Positions 1 to 7,434 are shown, counted from the stretch's first letter. The stretch: 7,750 nucleotides of DNA from Bacilli bacterium (GCA_900755065.1 CAAEFC010000034.1:1-7750), one strand, 5' to 3'. Notes: a model not told the origin generated them from the sequence alone. Translations and numbers: made by a program.

Positions 1-2
1 AG

Positions 3-104
3 AGCGTCGTGGATTATCGCGAGGAAGAGACGGGATTTCAGGGAAATTTCCGCATCGAAAAGAAAAATTTTTCCCGTTACAAAAAGTATTTAAAGCGACC
101 GTAG
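3..104 (+). CDS. Possible C-terminal tail of an unidentified protein (partial, runs off the left edge)
   Basis: The third plus-strand frame is open from the window edge to a TAG at 102-104. It reads as a charged, plausible protein tail: it contains VVDYREEETGFQGNF and ends in RYKKYLKRP. One other plus frame is also open here but reads less like protein, and the minus strand offers no convincing gene start in these 89 bases. If real, the gene converges on the guanylate-kinase-like gene and their ends overlap by 15 bp, with no clear hairpin terminator between them. The family is not recognisable from about 33 residues. Confidence is low because a frame this short can be open by chance. Confidence 0.35.
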   Translation, partial: SVVDYREEETGFQGNFRIEKKNFSRYKKYLKRP

Positions 105-629
105 ATGTTCGCAATACCGCCGGTAGACGAGGTCTCCCGCTTCATCGATCGTAAGCCCGTCGGTGGCTAATTTCATATGATGAAAGGGGAGCCGTTCTTC
201 GGAAAAGGCGCTTCGATCCGTCGCAATCCGCTTTTCGATATCCGCTTCTTTGTCTTTTCGGTAACGCATCCGGTCGATCCGGGTTTTTTCTTCGGCGGTC
301 AGGACGACGATGAACAGAGACGGATCGTTCAGTTTCAGAAAATTCCCCACGCCTTCCGGTTCCAGGATCACCGCCTTGTTCGGCGCGATTTCGCTTTTCA
401 GACAGCCGTACCGGTGGGAATTATAGGTCGCGGTTTCGACGAAAGCGCCTTGTTCTTCCAGCAAACGGAAGGTTTTTTCGTCGAAAAAATGGTAGTCGAC
501 GTGATCCGTTTCGTTCAGACGTTTTTCCCGCGTCGTGGAGGTAACCGCCTTCTGAATGCCGTACCGATGGGATAAGTATTTGGCAATTTCGCTTTTGCCG
601 CAAGCGCTGGGACCGCATAAAATAATCAT
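90..629 (-). CDS. Guanylate kinase-like P-loop nucleoside monophosphate kinase, divergent
   Basis: This 179-residue protein has the layout of guanylate kinase, which phosphorylates GMP to GDP with ATP in the cytoplasm. The P-loop GPSACGKS lies at residues 6-13. The GMP-binding segment follows, with TSTTRE at 30-35, R34, R37, E40 and Y46, then GAFVE (61-65) and RYG (73-75), matching the E and Y that contact the guanine nucleotide in known enzymes. An arginine-rich lid region (RIDRMRYRKDKE) lies near residues 117-130. It is somewhat shorter than the usual ~200 residues. It departs from typical Gmk in having Ala-Cys in the P-loop and a Glu (ILEPEG) where the family usually has an Asp before the QG motif. 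The start is fixed by the P-loop and by an AAAGGTG ribosome binding site 7 nt upstream (637-643). It is a single gene with its own promoter and may be a paralogue rather than the main gmk. The fold is fairly sure; the substrate is inferred. Confidence 0.8.
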   Translation of the reverse strand: MIILCGPSACGKSEIAKYLSHRYGIQKAVTSTTREKRLNETDHVDYHFFDEKTFRLLEEQGAFVETATYNSHRYGCLKSEIAPNKAVILEPEGVGNFLKLNDPSLFIVVLTAEEKTRIDRMRYRKDKEADIEKRIATDRSAFSEERLPFHHMKLATDGLTIDEAGDLVYRRYCEHLRSL

Positions 630-648
630 TTTTTTTCACCTTTCTATC

Positions 649-677
649 ATTGTAAAGGAAATCGCCCGGAGTGTAAA
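649..677 (-). promoter_or_regulatory. Sigma-A-type promoter for the guanylate-kinase-like gene
   Basis: Read on the minus strand, TTTACA (672-677) and TACAAT (649-654) are separated by exactly 17 bp. Transcription would begin near 642, giving a leader of only about 13 nt with the ribosome binding site at its very start. It is back to back with the promoter at 712-740. Confidence 0.65.
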
Positions 678-711
678 TACGAAAAGGAGAAAAAGAGAGG
701 CGCGTTTCTTG

Positions 712-740
712 TTGAGCGGGATGACTTTTTCAGTTAGAAT
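712..740 (+). promoter_or_regulatory. Sigma-A-type promoter for the flavoprotein-lipoprotein operon
   Basis: TTGAGC (712-717) and TAGAAT (735-740) are separated by 17 bp. The predicted start near 747 leaves a leader of about 10 nt before the ATG at 757, so the ribosome binding site would be short (GGTGAT at 748-753, matching the 3' part of the consensus AAGGAGGTGAT). The -35 box is weaker than the -10 box. Confidence 0.5.
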
Positions 741-756
741 AAGGGTGGGTGATGAA

Positions 757-1860
757 ATGAAGGTTATCGTAGTCGGCGGCGGTCCGGGCGGCATTTTCAG
801 CGCAATCGCCATCAGGCGGTTTCACCCGGATTTTGAAGTCCTGCTTCTGGAAAAAGACGCGGATATCGCTTCCCGCCTGAAAGTGGCCGGAAACGGACGG
901 TGCAATTTCACGCACCGGGAATTGAAAGAAGAAGCCTATTCTTCTGCTTTCGTCCGGCCGTATCTGGAAAATCAGAAAGAAGTGCTTTCGTTGCTGGAAG
1001 AAAGCGGCTTCGGCTATTTTTTCGACGAAGAGGGAAGAGGCTATCCCGTAAGCGAAAACGCGCAGAGTTTCATTCGCACGCTGAAAGACCTTTTGCAGGA
1101 TCATCGCGTCGAAATCCGGACTTCCTGTTTGGTCGGAACGATCGAAACCGGCGAAAAAATCCGGGTCAACGGAAGTTTCGATTGCGATCGTCTGGTCCTT
1201 GCAATCGGGGGAATCGCGGCGCAGAACGATCGCCTGAATTACAATCGGATCGTCGATCAGATCGGCGTCGTTTGCACGCCTTTGAGCCCGTCGCTGACTC
1301 CGATCAGCACCTCTTCTTTTCCTCTTTCGTTAGAAAACAAACGAGTGAAATGCGTGGCGAGTCTTTATTTTCGGGATACGCTTCTGCATCGGGAGCGCGG
1401 AGAAGTGCTGTTCAAAAAAAACGGCCTTTCCGGCATCGTGATCTTCAATCTTTCGGCCGTTCTGGCGCGAAAACATTTGAAACGATACGACGATTATTCG
1501 ATCGGACTCAATCTGCTTCCCGATTTTTCCGATGAAGAAATCCGCCGGAAAATGCGCCGGAATCCGAAACTGGATCATCTCTTTCTCCCGCCTTTGGCCG
1601 AGTATCTCTCAGCAAATGAAGATCCCTTCGCATCGATTCGGGATCTGAGATTCGCGATCCGAGACCTTTACGATTTCAAAAACGCGCAGGTTACTTCCGG
1701 CGGGGTGGATCTGAGCCAGATCCGAACCGATCTCTCGTTGAAAAAAGATCCGCGGATCTATACCGTCGGGGAGATGATCGACGTCGACGGGGTTTCCGGC
1801 GGCTACAACATCGGACTTTGCCTGTGCGAAGGCTGGGCGGTCGGAAAGGAGATCAAATGA
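757..1860 (+). CDS. BaiN/HI0933-family NAD(P)/FAD-dependent oxidoreductase
   Basis: This 367-residue cytoplasmic flavoprotein belongs to the HI0933-like group, which includes BaiN; most members have no proven substrate. The FAD-binding Rossmann motif GGGPGG is at residues 7-12, with the acidic E32 ending the second strand (LLLEKD). The family signature AGNGRCNFTH is at 44-53, GEVLFKKNGLSG at 215-226, a TSGGVDL segment lies near 312-318, and the C-terminal FAD-contacting motif GEMIDVDGVSGGYN is at 338-351. It is somewhat shorter than many relatives (about 390-430), but both ends look complete. The start at 757 is chosen because MKVIVVGGGPGG begins the Rossmann fold and GGTGAT lies just upstream; the frame is open much further upstream, but that part is not protein-like and lies before the promoter. 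The stop overlaps the next gene's start as ATGA, so the two are probably co-translated. The family call is firm; the reaction is unknown. Confidence 0.9.
   Translation: MKVIVVGGGPGGIFSAIAIRRFHPDFEVLLLEKDADIASRLKVAGNGRCNFTHRELKEEAYSSAFVRPYLENQKEVLSLLEESGFGYFFDEEGRGYPVSENAQSFIRTLKDLLQDHRVEIRTSCLVGTIETGEKIRVNGSFDCDRLVLAIGGIAAQNDRLNYNRIVDQIGVVCTPLSPSLTPISTSSFPLSLENKRVKCVASLYFRDTLLHRERGEVLFKKNGLSGIVIFNLSAVLARKHLKRYDDYSIGLNLLPDFSDEEIRRKMRRNPKLDHLFLPPLAEYLSANEDPFASIRDLRFAIRDLYDFKNAQVTSGGVDLSQIRTDLSLKKDPRIYTVGEMIDVDGVSGGYNIGLCLCEGWAVGKEIK
1845..1860 (+). promoter_or_regulatory. Ribosome binding site and ATGA stop-start overlap joining the two operon genes
   Basis: AAAGGAG (1845-1851) lies 5 nt before the ATG at 1857-1859, which overlaps the TGA stop of the flavoprotein at 1858-1860. 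This decides the lipoprotein start: it places a signal peptide and lipobox at the N terminus, whereas the in-frame ATG at 1818 lies inside the upstream gene and would put 13 extra residues before the signal. The arrangement suggests translational coupling. Confidence 0.8.
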
Positions 1861-3743
1861 AAAAAACAGGGTGGATTCTCGTCGGAACATTGCTTCTGAC
1901 CGGTTGCAAATGGGTCGGTTTTTCCGAAAATTCGGAATTCGATACGGCGATTGACGCCGATTTCGACAGGCAGATCGAAACGATGAAATCGACGAAAGGA
2001 AGGGCTTCTTTTGAAGCGTACGCTAAGGCGGAAGCCTGTCTGGACGAGCAGTATAAGAAAATCGACGATCTCATGAAAAACGAATCGACGTATAAAGTCA
2101 GTCTGAGCGATTACGACGGGATCGTGAAAGAGACTTCAACCGTTTATTGGAAGCATCACGACCGATTGATGATCGAATTGAAAGAAGTCTTGCAGGACGC
2201 GGAAAACTACGCGGTTTACGACGAATCGATCGACGCGGAGTATTATGCGAATCTTGATTTGAACCGGCTCTTTCATTCGATGGAATATCGGAATCCGAAC
2301 GCGTCGGCGATGCAGAAAAAAATCGACGCCCTGATGAAGGCGCTTCAAGAGGAAACGCTGTCTTTTGAAGAATGGAAGACTTCCTTTCTGGATTTCTACG
2401 AAGCGTATCACGATCTGACTTCTTCGTACGGCCTCGTTTCGCTCTACCAGGATCTGTACGCGGGCGATGCGGATTACCGAAAAGACGGCGCGGCGATCGG
2501 GGCGAACTACGATTCTTTTCAACGGCAGTACCGGACCTTGCTCAAAGCCGTTCTTGAATCTTCCTATCGTGAGGCTTTCGCCGAAGCCTTTTCGCTGACT
2601 TCGGCCGATATCGAATCGATTCTTTCCGTCGAAGAGGATCCGGAGGAAGTGATCGCGCTGAAAGAGAAAGAAGAGCAACTGGTCGATCGTTTCTCCTATC
2701 ATTACAACCTATCCGATTCCTCTTTCGATTACGAGAACAATTTTCTCGAACTCGTCAGAGTTCGCCGCGAGATCGCGGAAAAATTGAATGACTCCGATTA
2801 TCTGGAAGTCGTCTGGGAAGATACATACGGAAGAGATTACTCGATCGCACAGGCGAATGCGCTGATCGAAAACGTTCTTTCCTCTTCGCGTCTTTCGAAA
2901 TTATACTTTTCCTACGGGCTTCAAGGCTCTCTGGCCTACATCGGGCTGAGGAAGACCAAAATCAACGAATCGGATCTGTTTACGGTGCTGAACCGGACGG
3001 CAGCGATTTTCCCCGAAGCGGAAGACGCCGTCAGGGAATTGAGGACCTACGGGAACTACAATTTCGATTTGAGAAGCGACAAATATTCCGGTTCTTATGT
3101 GAGCAACTTTCGGGACGAGGACTATTTCGTTTTCGTTTCCGGAGAGGGAAACTACATGATGCTTCCCTCCGCCGTGCATGAATTCGGCCATTATCTCGGC
3201 CTGACGCGATACGATTTGAGCCTGTCCACCGGAAGCGAGAATCTGGACATCTGCGAAGTCCATTCACAGGGATTGGAATACCTGATGATCAACGAATACG
3301 CCAATCTGATCGGCAAGAGTTACGCTTCCGATCTGATGCAGTATCAGATGTCCAACGCGCTTTGGACGCTTCTTTCGGGCAGCGCCGTCGCCGCTTTTGA
3401 AAACTACGTCTACACCTGTCCGGAGGAGGAACTGACCGTCTCCAATCTGAGAGAGCGTTTTTCGGAATACATTCGTCCTTTAAACGGCGTTTCGTTCTCG
3501 TTTACCGAAGTTCCTCACATTTACCTGCAACCGGGTTATTACGTCTCGTACGTGACTTCGATCGTGCCGAGTCTGGAATTGTACAGTCTCGATTACGAGG
3601 AGGCTAAAAACGCCTATCGGACGCTGATCCGTTACGGCGAGGGAAACGACTTTGAATTCGTTCTCGAACAGGCCGGACTTCCTTCTCCGTTTGAAGAGGC
3701 GACGCTGACCTCCGTCATCGAAAAACTGGAAAGCGGAATATAA
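1857..3743 (+). CDS. Lipoprotein with M3-type zinc oligopeptidase active site
   Basis: This 628-residue protein begins with a lipoprotein signal: MKK, a hydrophobic stretch, then the lipobox LLTGC with the lipidated Cys at 17, so it should be anchored on the outer face of the membrane. The first ~290 residues are mostly helical, acidic and unrecognised. The rest follows the M3 (PepF/thimet oligopeptidase) pattern: FLELVRVRREIAEKL near 300-315, FDLRSDKYSGSY near 403-414, the zinc motif HEFGH at 441-445, a third ligand E467 in CEVHSQ (25 residues after E442), and the late substrate motif HIYLQPGYYVSY at 554-565, whose His and Tyr residues match the catalytic region of the family. All expected metal and catalytic residues seem present, so peptidase activity on short peptides is likely but inferred. 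M3 enzymes are usually cytosolic, so the lipid anchor is unusual. It overlaps the upstream flavoprotein gene and ends at a terminator. Confidence 0.85.
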   Translation: MKKTGWILVGTLLLTGCKWVGFSENSEFDTAIDADFDRQIETMKSTKGRASFEAYAKAEACLDEQYKKIDDLMKNESTYKVSLSDYDGIVKETSTVYWKHHDRLMIELKEVLQDAENYAVYDESIDAEYYANLDLNRLFHSMEYRNPNASAMQKKIDALMKALQEETLSFEEWKTSFLDFYEAYHDLTSSYGLVSLYQDLYAGDADYRKDGAAIGANYDSFQRQYRTLLKAVLESSYREAFAEAFSLTSADIESILSVEEDPEEVIALKEKEEQLVDRFSYHYNLSDSSFDYENNFLELVRVRREIAEKLNDSDYLEVVWEDTYGRDYSIAQANALIENVLSSSRLSKLYFSYGLQGSLAYIGLRKTKINESDLFTVLNRTAAIFPEAEDAVRELRTYGNYNFDLRSDKYSGSYVSNFRDEDYFVFVSGEGNYMMLPSAVHEFGHYLGLTRYDLSLSTGSENLDICEVHSQGLEYLMINEYANLIGKSYASDLMQYQMSNALWTLLSGSAVAAFENYVYTCPEEELTVSNLRERFSEYIRPLNGVSFSFTEVPHIYLQPGYYVSYVTSIVPSLELYSLDYEEAKNAYRTLIRYGEGNDFEFVLEQAGLPSPFEEATLTSVIEKLESGI

Positions 3744-3775
3744 AAAAATTCAGAACAAGTCTGAATTTATTTTTC
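3742..3775. terminator. Shared bidirectional terminator between the converging lipoprotein gene and typA
   Basis: A 9-bp perfect stem, AAATTCAGA (3746-3754) with TCTGAATTT (3760-3768), encloses a 5-nt loop. On the plus strand it is followed by ATTTTTC; on the minus strand by a run of T complementary to the A-run at 3742-3748. The stem includes two bases of the typA stop codon (3767-3769) and begins three bases after the lipoprotein stop, so one element serves both genes. Confidence 0.8.
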
Positions 3776-5599
3776 TTCCTGACGGTGGAATTTCGCTTCC
3801 GCCTTTTTCCGTTCGGCCGTATTGAGAATCTTCTTCCGCATCCTTATCGAATTCGGCGTAATTTCGACCAATTCGTCGGTGTTGATGTAGTCGAGACACT
3901 GTTCCAGAGACATCTTCTTCGGACTTTTCAGGACGACCGTCGTGTCTTTCGACGAGGAACGCTGATTGGTCAGGTTCTTTTCTTTGACCGGCGAAACCGC
4001 CAAATCGCTGTCGTATCGGTTTTCGCCGACGATCATGCCTTCGTAAACTTCCGTTCCCGGCTCGATGAACATGATCCCCCGTTCCTCGATGTGCTGGATC
4101 GCATAAGGCGTCGCCTGACCGGTATCGGTCGATACCAGAACGCCGATTTTTCTTTCGCCGACATTGACTTTGAGAAGCGGTCGGTATTCCTTGAACGTGT
4201 GATTGCAGATGCCGTAGCCTTTGGTCAAGGTCATGAAGTTGGTCATGAAGCCTAGTAAACCTCTCGACGGAACCACGTAGGAGAGTTTGACCTGTTCCTG
4301 ATCGTAGGTCATGTGCAGCAATTCGGCGCCGCGGGACCCCAGACTTTCCATGATCGAACCGACATATTCTTCCGGACAGTCGATCTGCACGTCTTCGTAA
4401 GGTTCGCACTTCGTCCCGTCGATTTCCTTGACGATGACTTTCGGCTTGCTGACTTCCAGTTCAAAGCCTTCGCGTCGCATCGTTTCGATCAGAATCGACA
4501 GGTGCAATTCGCCGCGCCCGGAGACGATCCAGGTTTCGGAATTCGGAATCCGGTCGACGCGCAGGGAAACGTCGCGTTGCGTCTCCTTGTAGAGGCGTTC
4601 CTCGATTTTACGAGCCGTCAGCAGTTTTCCGTCTATCCCCGAAAACGGGGAAGAGTTGGTCCCGAATGTCATCTGCAACGTCGGTTCGTCGATTCTCAGA
4701 AGCGGAAGCGGACGAGGGCAATGATAGTCGCAGATCGTTTCTCCGACGTTCAGATCCGGAAGACCGGCGATGCCGACGATGTCTCCGGCATCGGCCTCTT
4801 CGATTTCCAGACGTTTCAATCCGATGAAACCGTATAGTTTCTGAATCCGGAAGTCCTTGACGGTTCCGTCCAGACGGCAGCACGTCACGGTTTCGTTCAG
4901 GCGGATCTTTCCTTTGGCTACGCGTCCGATTCCGATTTTTCCGACATAATCGTTGTAATCCAGAAGCGCGGGCTGGAATTGAAGGGGACTCTCGTTATCC
5001 ATATCGGGAGAAGGAATTTCGGAAAGGATCGTGTCGAAAATCGGATTCATTCCCGGCGTCTGACTTTCCGGATCAGGCGAATAGGAGGAGGTTCCTTTCA
5101 ATGCCGAGCAGTAAATCGTCTTGAAATCCAGCAGTTCGTCGTCGGCTCCCAGTTCGAGAAATAGATCGAGAACTTCGTCGACCACTCTCTTCGGATCGGC
5201 GTGCGGACGATCGATTTTATTGATGACCACGATCGGTTTCACTTTGGCTTCCAGCGCTTTTTTCAGAACGAAGCGCGTCTGCGGCATCGTTCCTTCCAGC
5301 GCGTCGACGACAAGAAGTACGCCGTCGACCATGTGCATGATCCGCTCGACCTCGCCGCCGAAATCGGCATGTCCGGGAGTATCGAGAATATTGATGCGCG
5401 CTCCTTTATAATTGATCGCGGTGGTTTTGGCCAGTATGGTGATTCCCCGCTCGCGCTCGATTTCATTGGAATCCATCATTCTGTCCTGCGTCTCTTCGTT
5501 GTCGCGGAACGTACCCGAATCCTTTAAAAGTTGATCGACTAAGGTGGTTTTGCCGTGGTCGACGTGCGCGATGATGGCGATATTTCTGATCTGTTTCAT
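3767..5599 (-). CDS. typA: Ribosome-associated GTPase TypA/BipA
   Basis: This is a complete 610-residue TypA/BipA, a translation-factor GTPase related to EF-G and LepA that binds the ribosome and supports 50S assembly and growth under stress (family knowledge). The G motifs are all present: AHVDHGKT at 11-18, RGIT at 51-54, DTPGH at 73-77, NKID at 127-130 and SALKG at 165-169. EF-G-like domains follow (GRGELHLSILIETMRREGFE) and then the TypA-specific C-terminal part with SRGLLGFMTNF and the conserved region from KEKNLTNQRSSSKD to the basic end. The length is normal for the family. The start is supported by a strong ribosome binding site, AGGAGG (5604-5609), 4 nt before the ATG. It is downstream of and co-directional with the RNase J-like gene but separated by a terminator and its own promoter. 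Identification is firm. Confidence 0.97.
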   Translation of the reverse strand: MKQIRNIAIIAHVDHGKTTLVDQLLKDSGTFRDNEETQDRMMDSNEIERERGITILAKTTAINYKGARINILDTPGHADFGGEVERIMHMVDGVLLVVDALEGTMPQTRFVLKKALEAKVKPIVVINKIDRPHADPKRVVDEVLDLFLELGADDELLDFKTIYCSALKGTSSYSPDPESQTPGMNPIFDTILSEIPSPDMDNESPLQFQPALLDYNDYVGKIGIGRVAKGKIRLNETVTCCRLDGTVKDFRIQKLYGFIGLKRLEIEEADAGDIVGIAGLPDLNVGETICDYHCPRPLPLLRIDEPTLQMTFGTNSSPFSGIDGKLLTARKIEERLYKETQRDVSLRVDRIPNSETWIVSGRGELHLSILIETMRREGFELEVSKPKVIVKEIDGTKCEPYEDVQIDCPEEYVGSIMESLGSRGAELLHMTYDQEQVKLSYVVPSRGLLGFMTNFMTLTKGYGICNHTFKEYRPLLKVNVGERKIGVLVSTDTGQATPYAIQHIEERGIMFIEPGTEVYEGMIVGENRYDSDLAVSPVKEKNLTNQRSSSKDTTVVLKSPKKMSLEQCLDYINTDELVEITPNSIRMRKKILNTAERKKAEAKFHRQEEK

Positions 5600-5637
5600 A
5601 AAACCTCCTCATTTTTCGTACAAAAAACGACCTTAAT

Positions 5638-5666
5638 AATATAGCACGGTTGTTTTTTCGGATAAA
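5638..5666 (-). promoter_or_regulatory. Extended -10 promoter for typA
   Basis: On the minus strand TGC directly precedes TATATT (together 5638-5646), forming an extended -10 element. A poor -35-like TTTATC (5661-5666) lies 17 bp upstream. Transcription would start near 5631, about 30 nt before the typA ATG. The extended -10 compensates for the weak -35 box. Confidence 0.5.
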
Positions 5667-5677
5667 TAAAATTGTTT

Positions 5678-5710
5678 AAAAAAGCAAAAATGCTATCTTA
5701 CAGATAGCAC
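5678..5710 (-). terminator. Rho-independent terminator of the RNase J-like gene
   Basis: An 8-bp perfect stem, TGCTATCT (5691-5698) with AGATAGCA (5702-5709), has a 3-nt loop. On the minus strand it begins just after the TAG stop (5711-5713) and is followed by TTTTT, GC and a second T-run (the A-runs at 5678-5683 and 5686-5690). This would separate the RNase J-like transcript from typA. Confidence 0.75.
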
Positions 5711-7402
5711 CTATGCGTTCGTTTTGTCGATGTCGATGATTTTCGGAATCAGAATCGGATTTTTTCCGGTTTCTTTCCGGATATAACGGATGCACCGCTC
5801 GATGATTTTATCCTCGATCTGCCCGACGTGATCGTAATAGCCGGTCAGATAGATTCTCACCTGATCGAGGAAGATGTTCGTGATTTCTTTCAGAATGTTT
5901 TCGCTGTCTTTTAAGAAGACGAATCCGCGCATCTGAACATCGGGACCGCCGATGATTTCCTGCTTCTTCGAGGAAACGCAGATGCCCATGATAACGACGC
6001 CGTCGTTGGAAATCTTGTTCCGCTCCTCGATGACGTTGTTGCCGACGTTGCCGACGTCGATGCCGTCGATGAAGACGTCGCCGCAGGGAATCGAATGGGA
6101 GTAATCCAGTTTCGCCGTCTTGTTTTCGATTTTCAGAACCATGCCGTTGTCGAGAACGAAGACATTGGAGTAGTTGTATTTGCTGAGGCTGATGGCGATT
6201 TTTCCGTTGGTCAACAGCGATTTGAAATCGCCGCAGACAGGCATGTAGTACTTCGGCTGAAAGATGCTGATCATCGCCTTGATGTCTTCTTCGCAGGCAT
6301 GCGCGGAGTAGATTTCTTTCCGACTCAGCGTGATGACGCGTACGCCTGTCTTGTAGATTTCGTCCAACGCTTTCGTTGCGATGATGTCGGTGGCGGGAAT
6401 GCTCGGCGCGGCGAAGATAAAGGTATCGCTCTTTTCAAAAGAGATCGGTTTGTTGTCCATTAGCCCGCTGGTAATGGTGATGATTTCGTTGAAAAGGTGT
6501 TCGCCCGAATTCATGATGAGGACGACCGTATTCGCGCTTTTGATCCGGTGGATATTTTCGATCTGCTCGATTTTCGGGTGGGTTCCTTCGAGCAGATTGA
6601 ATTCGTTGATCAGGGAGACAACCGCGGTTTCATCGCTTTTCTTGCTGAAAACGACGATTTTATTCAGTTTTACGCAAAGTTTCAGCACTTCGATGATGTT
6701 GATGTAATTCTGGGAATAAAGGGAAATATAGATCCTTCCTTCCTGATCTTCAAAATATTTGCTGATCTTATTGGTAATCCGGTAATTCGGGGAATTGTGT
6801 CCGGCGATGTGCGCGTTCGTGGAATCGGAAAGAACCAGAAGAACGTCGTCGCGGGAATGCTTTAAAAGCGCATTGGTATCGAGTCTGAAATTCGGATCGG
6901 AAATCGACCAGTCGAGTACGAAATCCGACGTGTAGATGATCTGTCCCTGATCGGTGTGAATCGAGCAGCCGAAACTGAACGGCATCGAATGCGTAACCTG
7001 ACAGAAACTGATTTTGTAGCCGTTGATCACTTTGCTGGAATTTGCCTGAACGTAATCGAAATCGAAGCGAACCTTCAAGCCCAGTCCTTTCGCCGCGGCT
7101 TCGAGCATTCTCGCCGTGAATTTGCTCGTCAGAATTTTTGCCGGACACTCATTGTAGATATAAGGCAAGGCCAGCATTTTATCGTCGTGGGCGTGCGTGA
7201 TGATATAGGCGCGGATGCGTTCCTTGTTGTTTTTCAGATAATCGAAATTCGGAATGATGAAATCCACGCCCGGAACGCGTTTATCCGGATACTTCACACC
7301 GCAATCGAGTACGAAAATATCCTGGTCGATTTCGACCACGAACAGATTTTTACCGCTCTCATCGAGACCGCCAAGAGCAAAACATTTTATTTTACTAGTC
7401 AT
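5711..7402 (-). CDS. RNase J-family metallo-beta-lactamase/beta-CASP protein with an altered metal site (J2-like)
   Basis: This complete 563-residue protein has the RNase J architecture: a metallo-beta-lactamase domain split by a beta-CASP domain, then a C-terminal domain ending in NPILIPKIIDI, like other RNase J proteins. RNase J enzymes act in mRNA decay and rRNA maturation, often as J1-J2 complexes. Motifs seen: GGLDESGKN (11-19), PGVDFIIP (44-51), the metal motif HAHDDK at 70-75, H138, D160 in TSDF, SDSTNA (192-197), H368 in SAHAC and PVCGDF at 388-393. In active J1 the first is HxHxDH and the last PxHGE, so two second-site ligands are Lys75 and Cys390 here. The beta-CASP TGSQGEP motif is also degraded (MNSGEHL, 297-303). 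This suggests weak or no nuclease activity and a partner role. An AGAGG ribosome binding site lies 10 nt before the ATG. The protein is rich in Ile, Asn and Lys compared with its neighbours. The family is sure; activity is inferred. Confidence 0.9.
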   Translation of the reverse strand: MTSKIKCFALGGLDESGKNLFVVEIDQDIFVLDCGVKYPDKRVPGVDFIIPNFDYLKNNKERIRAYIITHAHDDKMLALPYIYNECPAKILTSKFTARMLEAAAKGLGLKVRFDFDYVQANSSKVINGYKISFCQVTHSMPFSFGCSIHTDQGQIIYTSDFVLDWSISDPNFRLDTNALLKHSRDDVLLVLSDSTNAHIAGHNSPNYRITNKISKYFEDQEGRIYISLYSQNYINIIEVLKLCVKLNKIVVFSKKSDETAVVSLINEFNLLEGTHPKIEQIENIHRIKSANTVVLIMNSGEHLFNEIITITSGLMDNKPISFEKSDTFIFAAPSIPATDIIATKALDEIYKTGVRVITLSRKEIYSAHACEEDIKAMISIFQPKYYMPVCGDFKSLLTNGKIAISLSKYNYSNVFVLDNGMVLKIENKTAKLDYSHSIPCGDVFIDGIDVGNVGNNVIEERNKISNDGVVIMGICVSSKKQEIIGGPDVQMRGFVFLKDSENILKEITNIFLDQVRIYLTGYYDHVGQIEDKIIERCIRYIRKETGKNPILIPKIIDIDKTNA

Positions 7403-7434
7403 ACGATTATAACCTCTTCTTCACAAGCATTTTT

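Noticed and set aside
42..51. 10-bp palindrome GGAAATTTCC near the left edge
   Set aside because: It has no loop to form a hairpin, lies in a probable coding tail, and is short enough to occur by chance.
405..572. SHRYG occurring twice in the guanylate-kinase-like protein (residues 20-24 and 71-75)
   Set aside because: The second copy is the conserved YG region of guanylate kinases and the first is in an unrelated helix; the surrounding DNA does not suggest a duplication.
556..756. Upstream extension of the flavoprotein frame to an ATG at 556
   Set aside because: The extension overlaps the guanylate-kinase-like gene, crosses the promoter at 712-740, and adds residues before a Rossmann fold that normally begins at the N terminus.
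900..1535. 211-residue open frame inside the flavoprotein gene in another frame
   Set aside because: It is Arg/Ser/Phe-rich and low in complexity, while the overlapping frame carries all the flavoprotein motifs.
3785..4837. Long plus-strand open frames (156 and 174 residues) opposite typA
   Set aside because: They are shadows of the strongly conserved typA coding frame; the translations are rich in Phe, Arg and Asp without domain-like pattern.
7405..7410. Perfect TATAAT just before the RNase J-like start codon
   Set aside because: It lies between the ribosome binding site and the ATG and has no -35 box at a suitable distance; the TTGAAA-17-TAAAAT pair upstream fits better.
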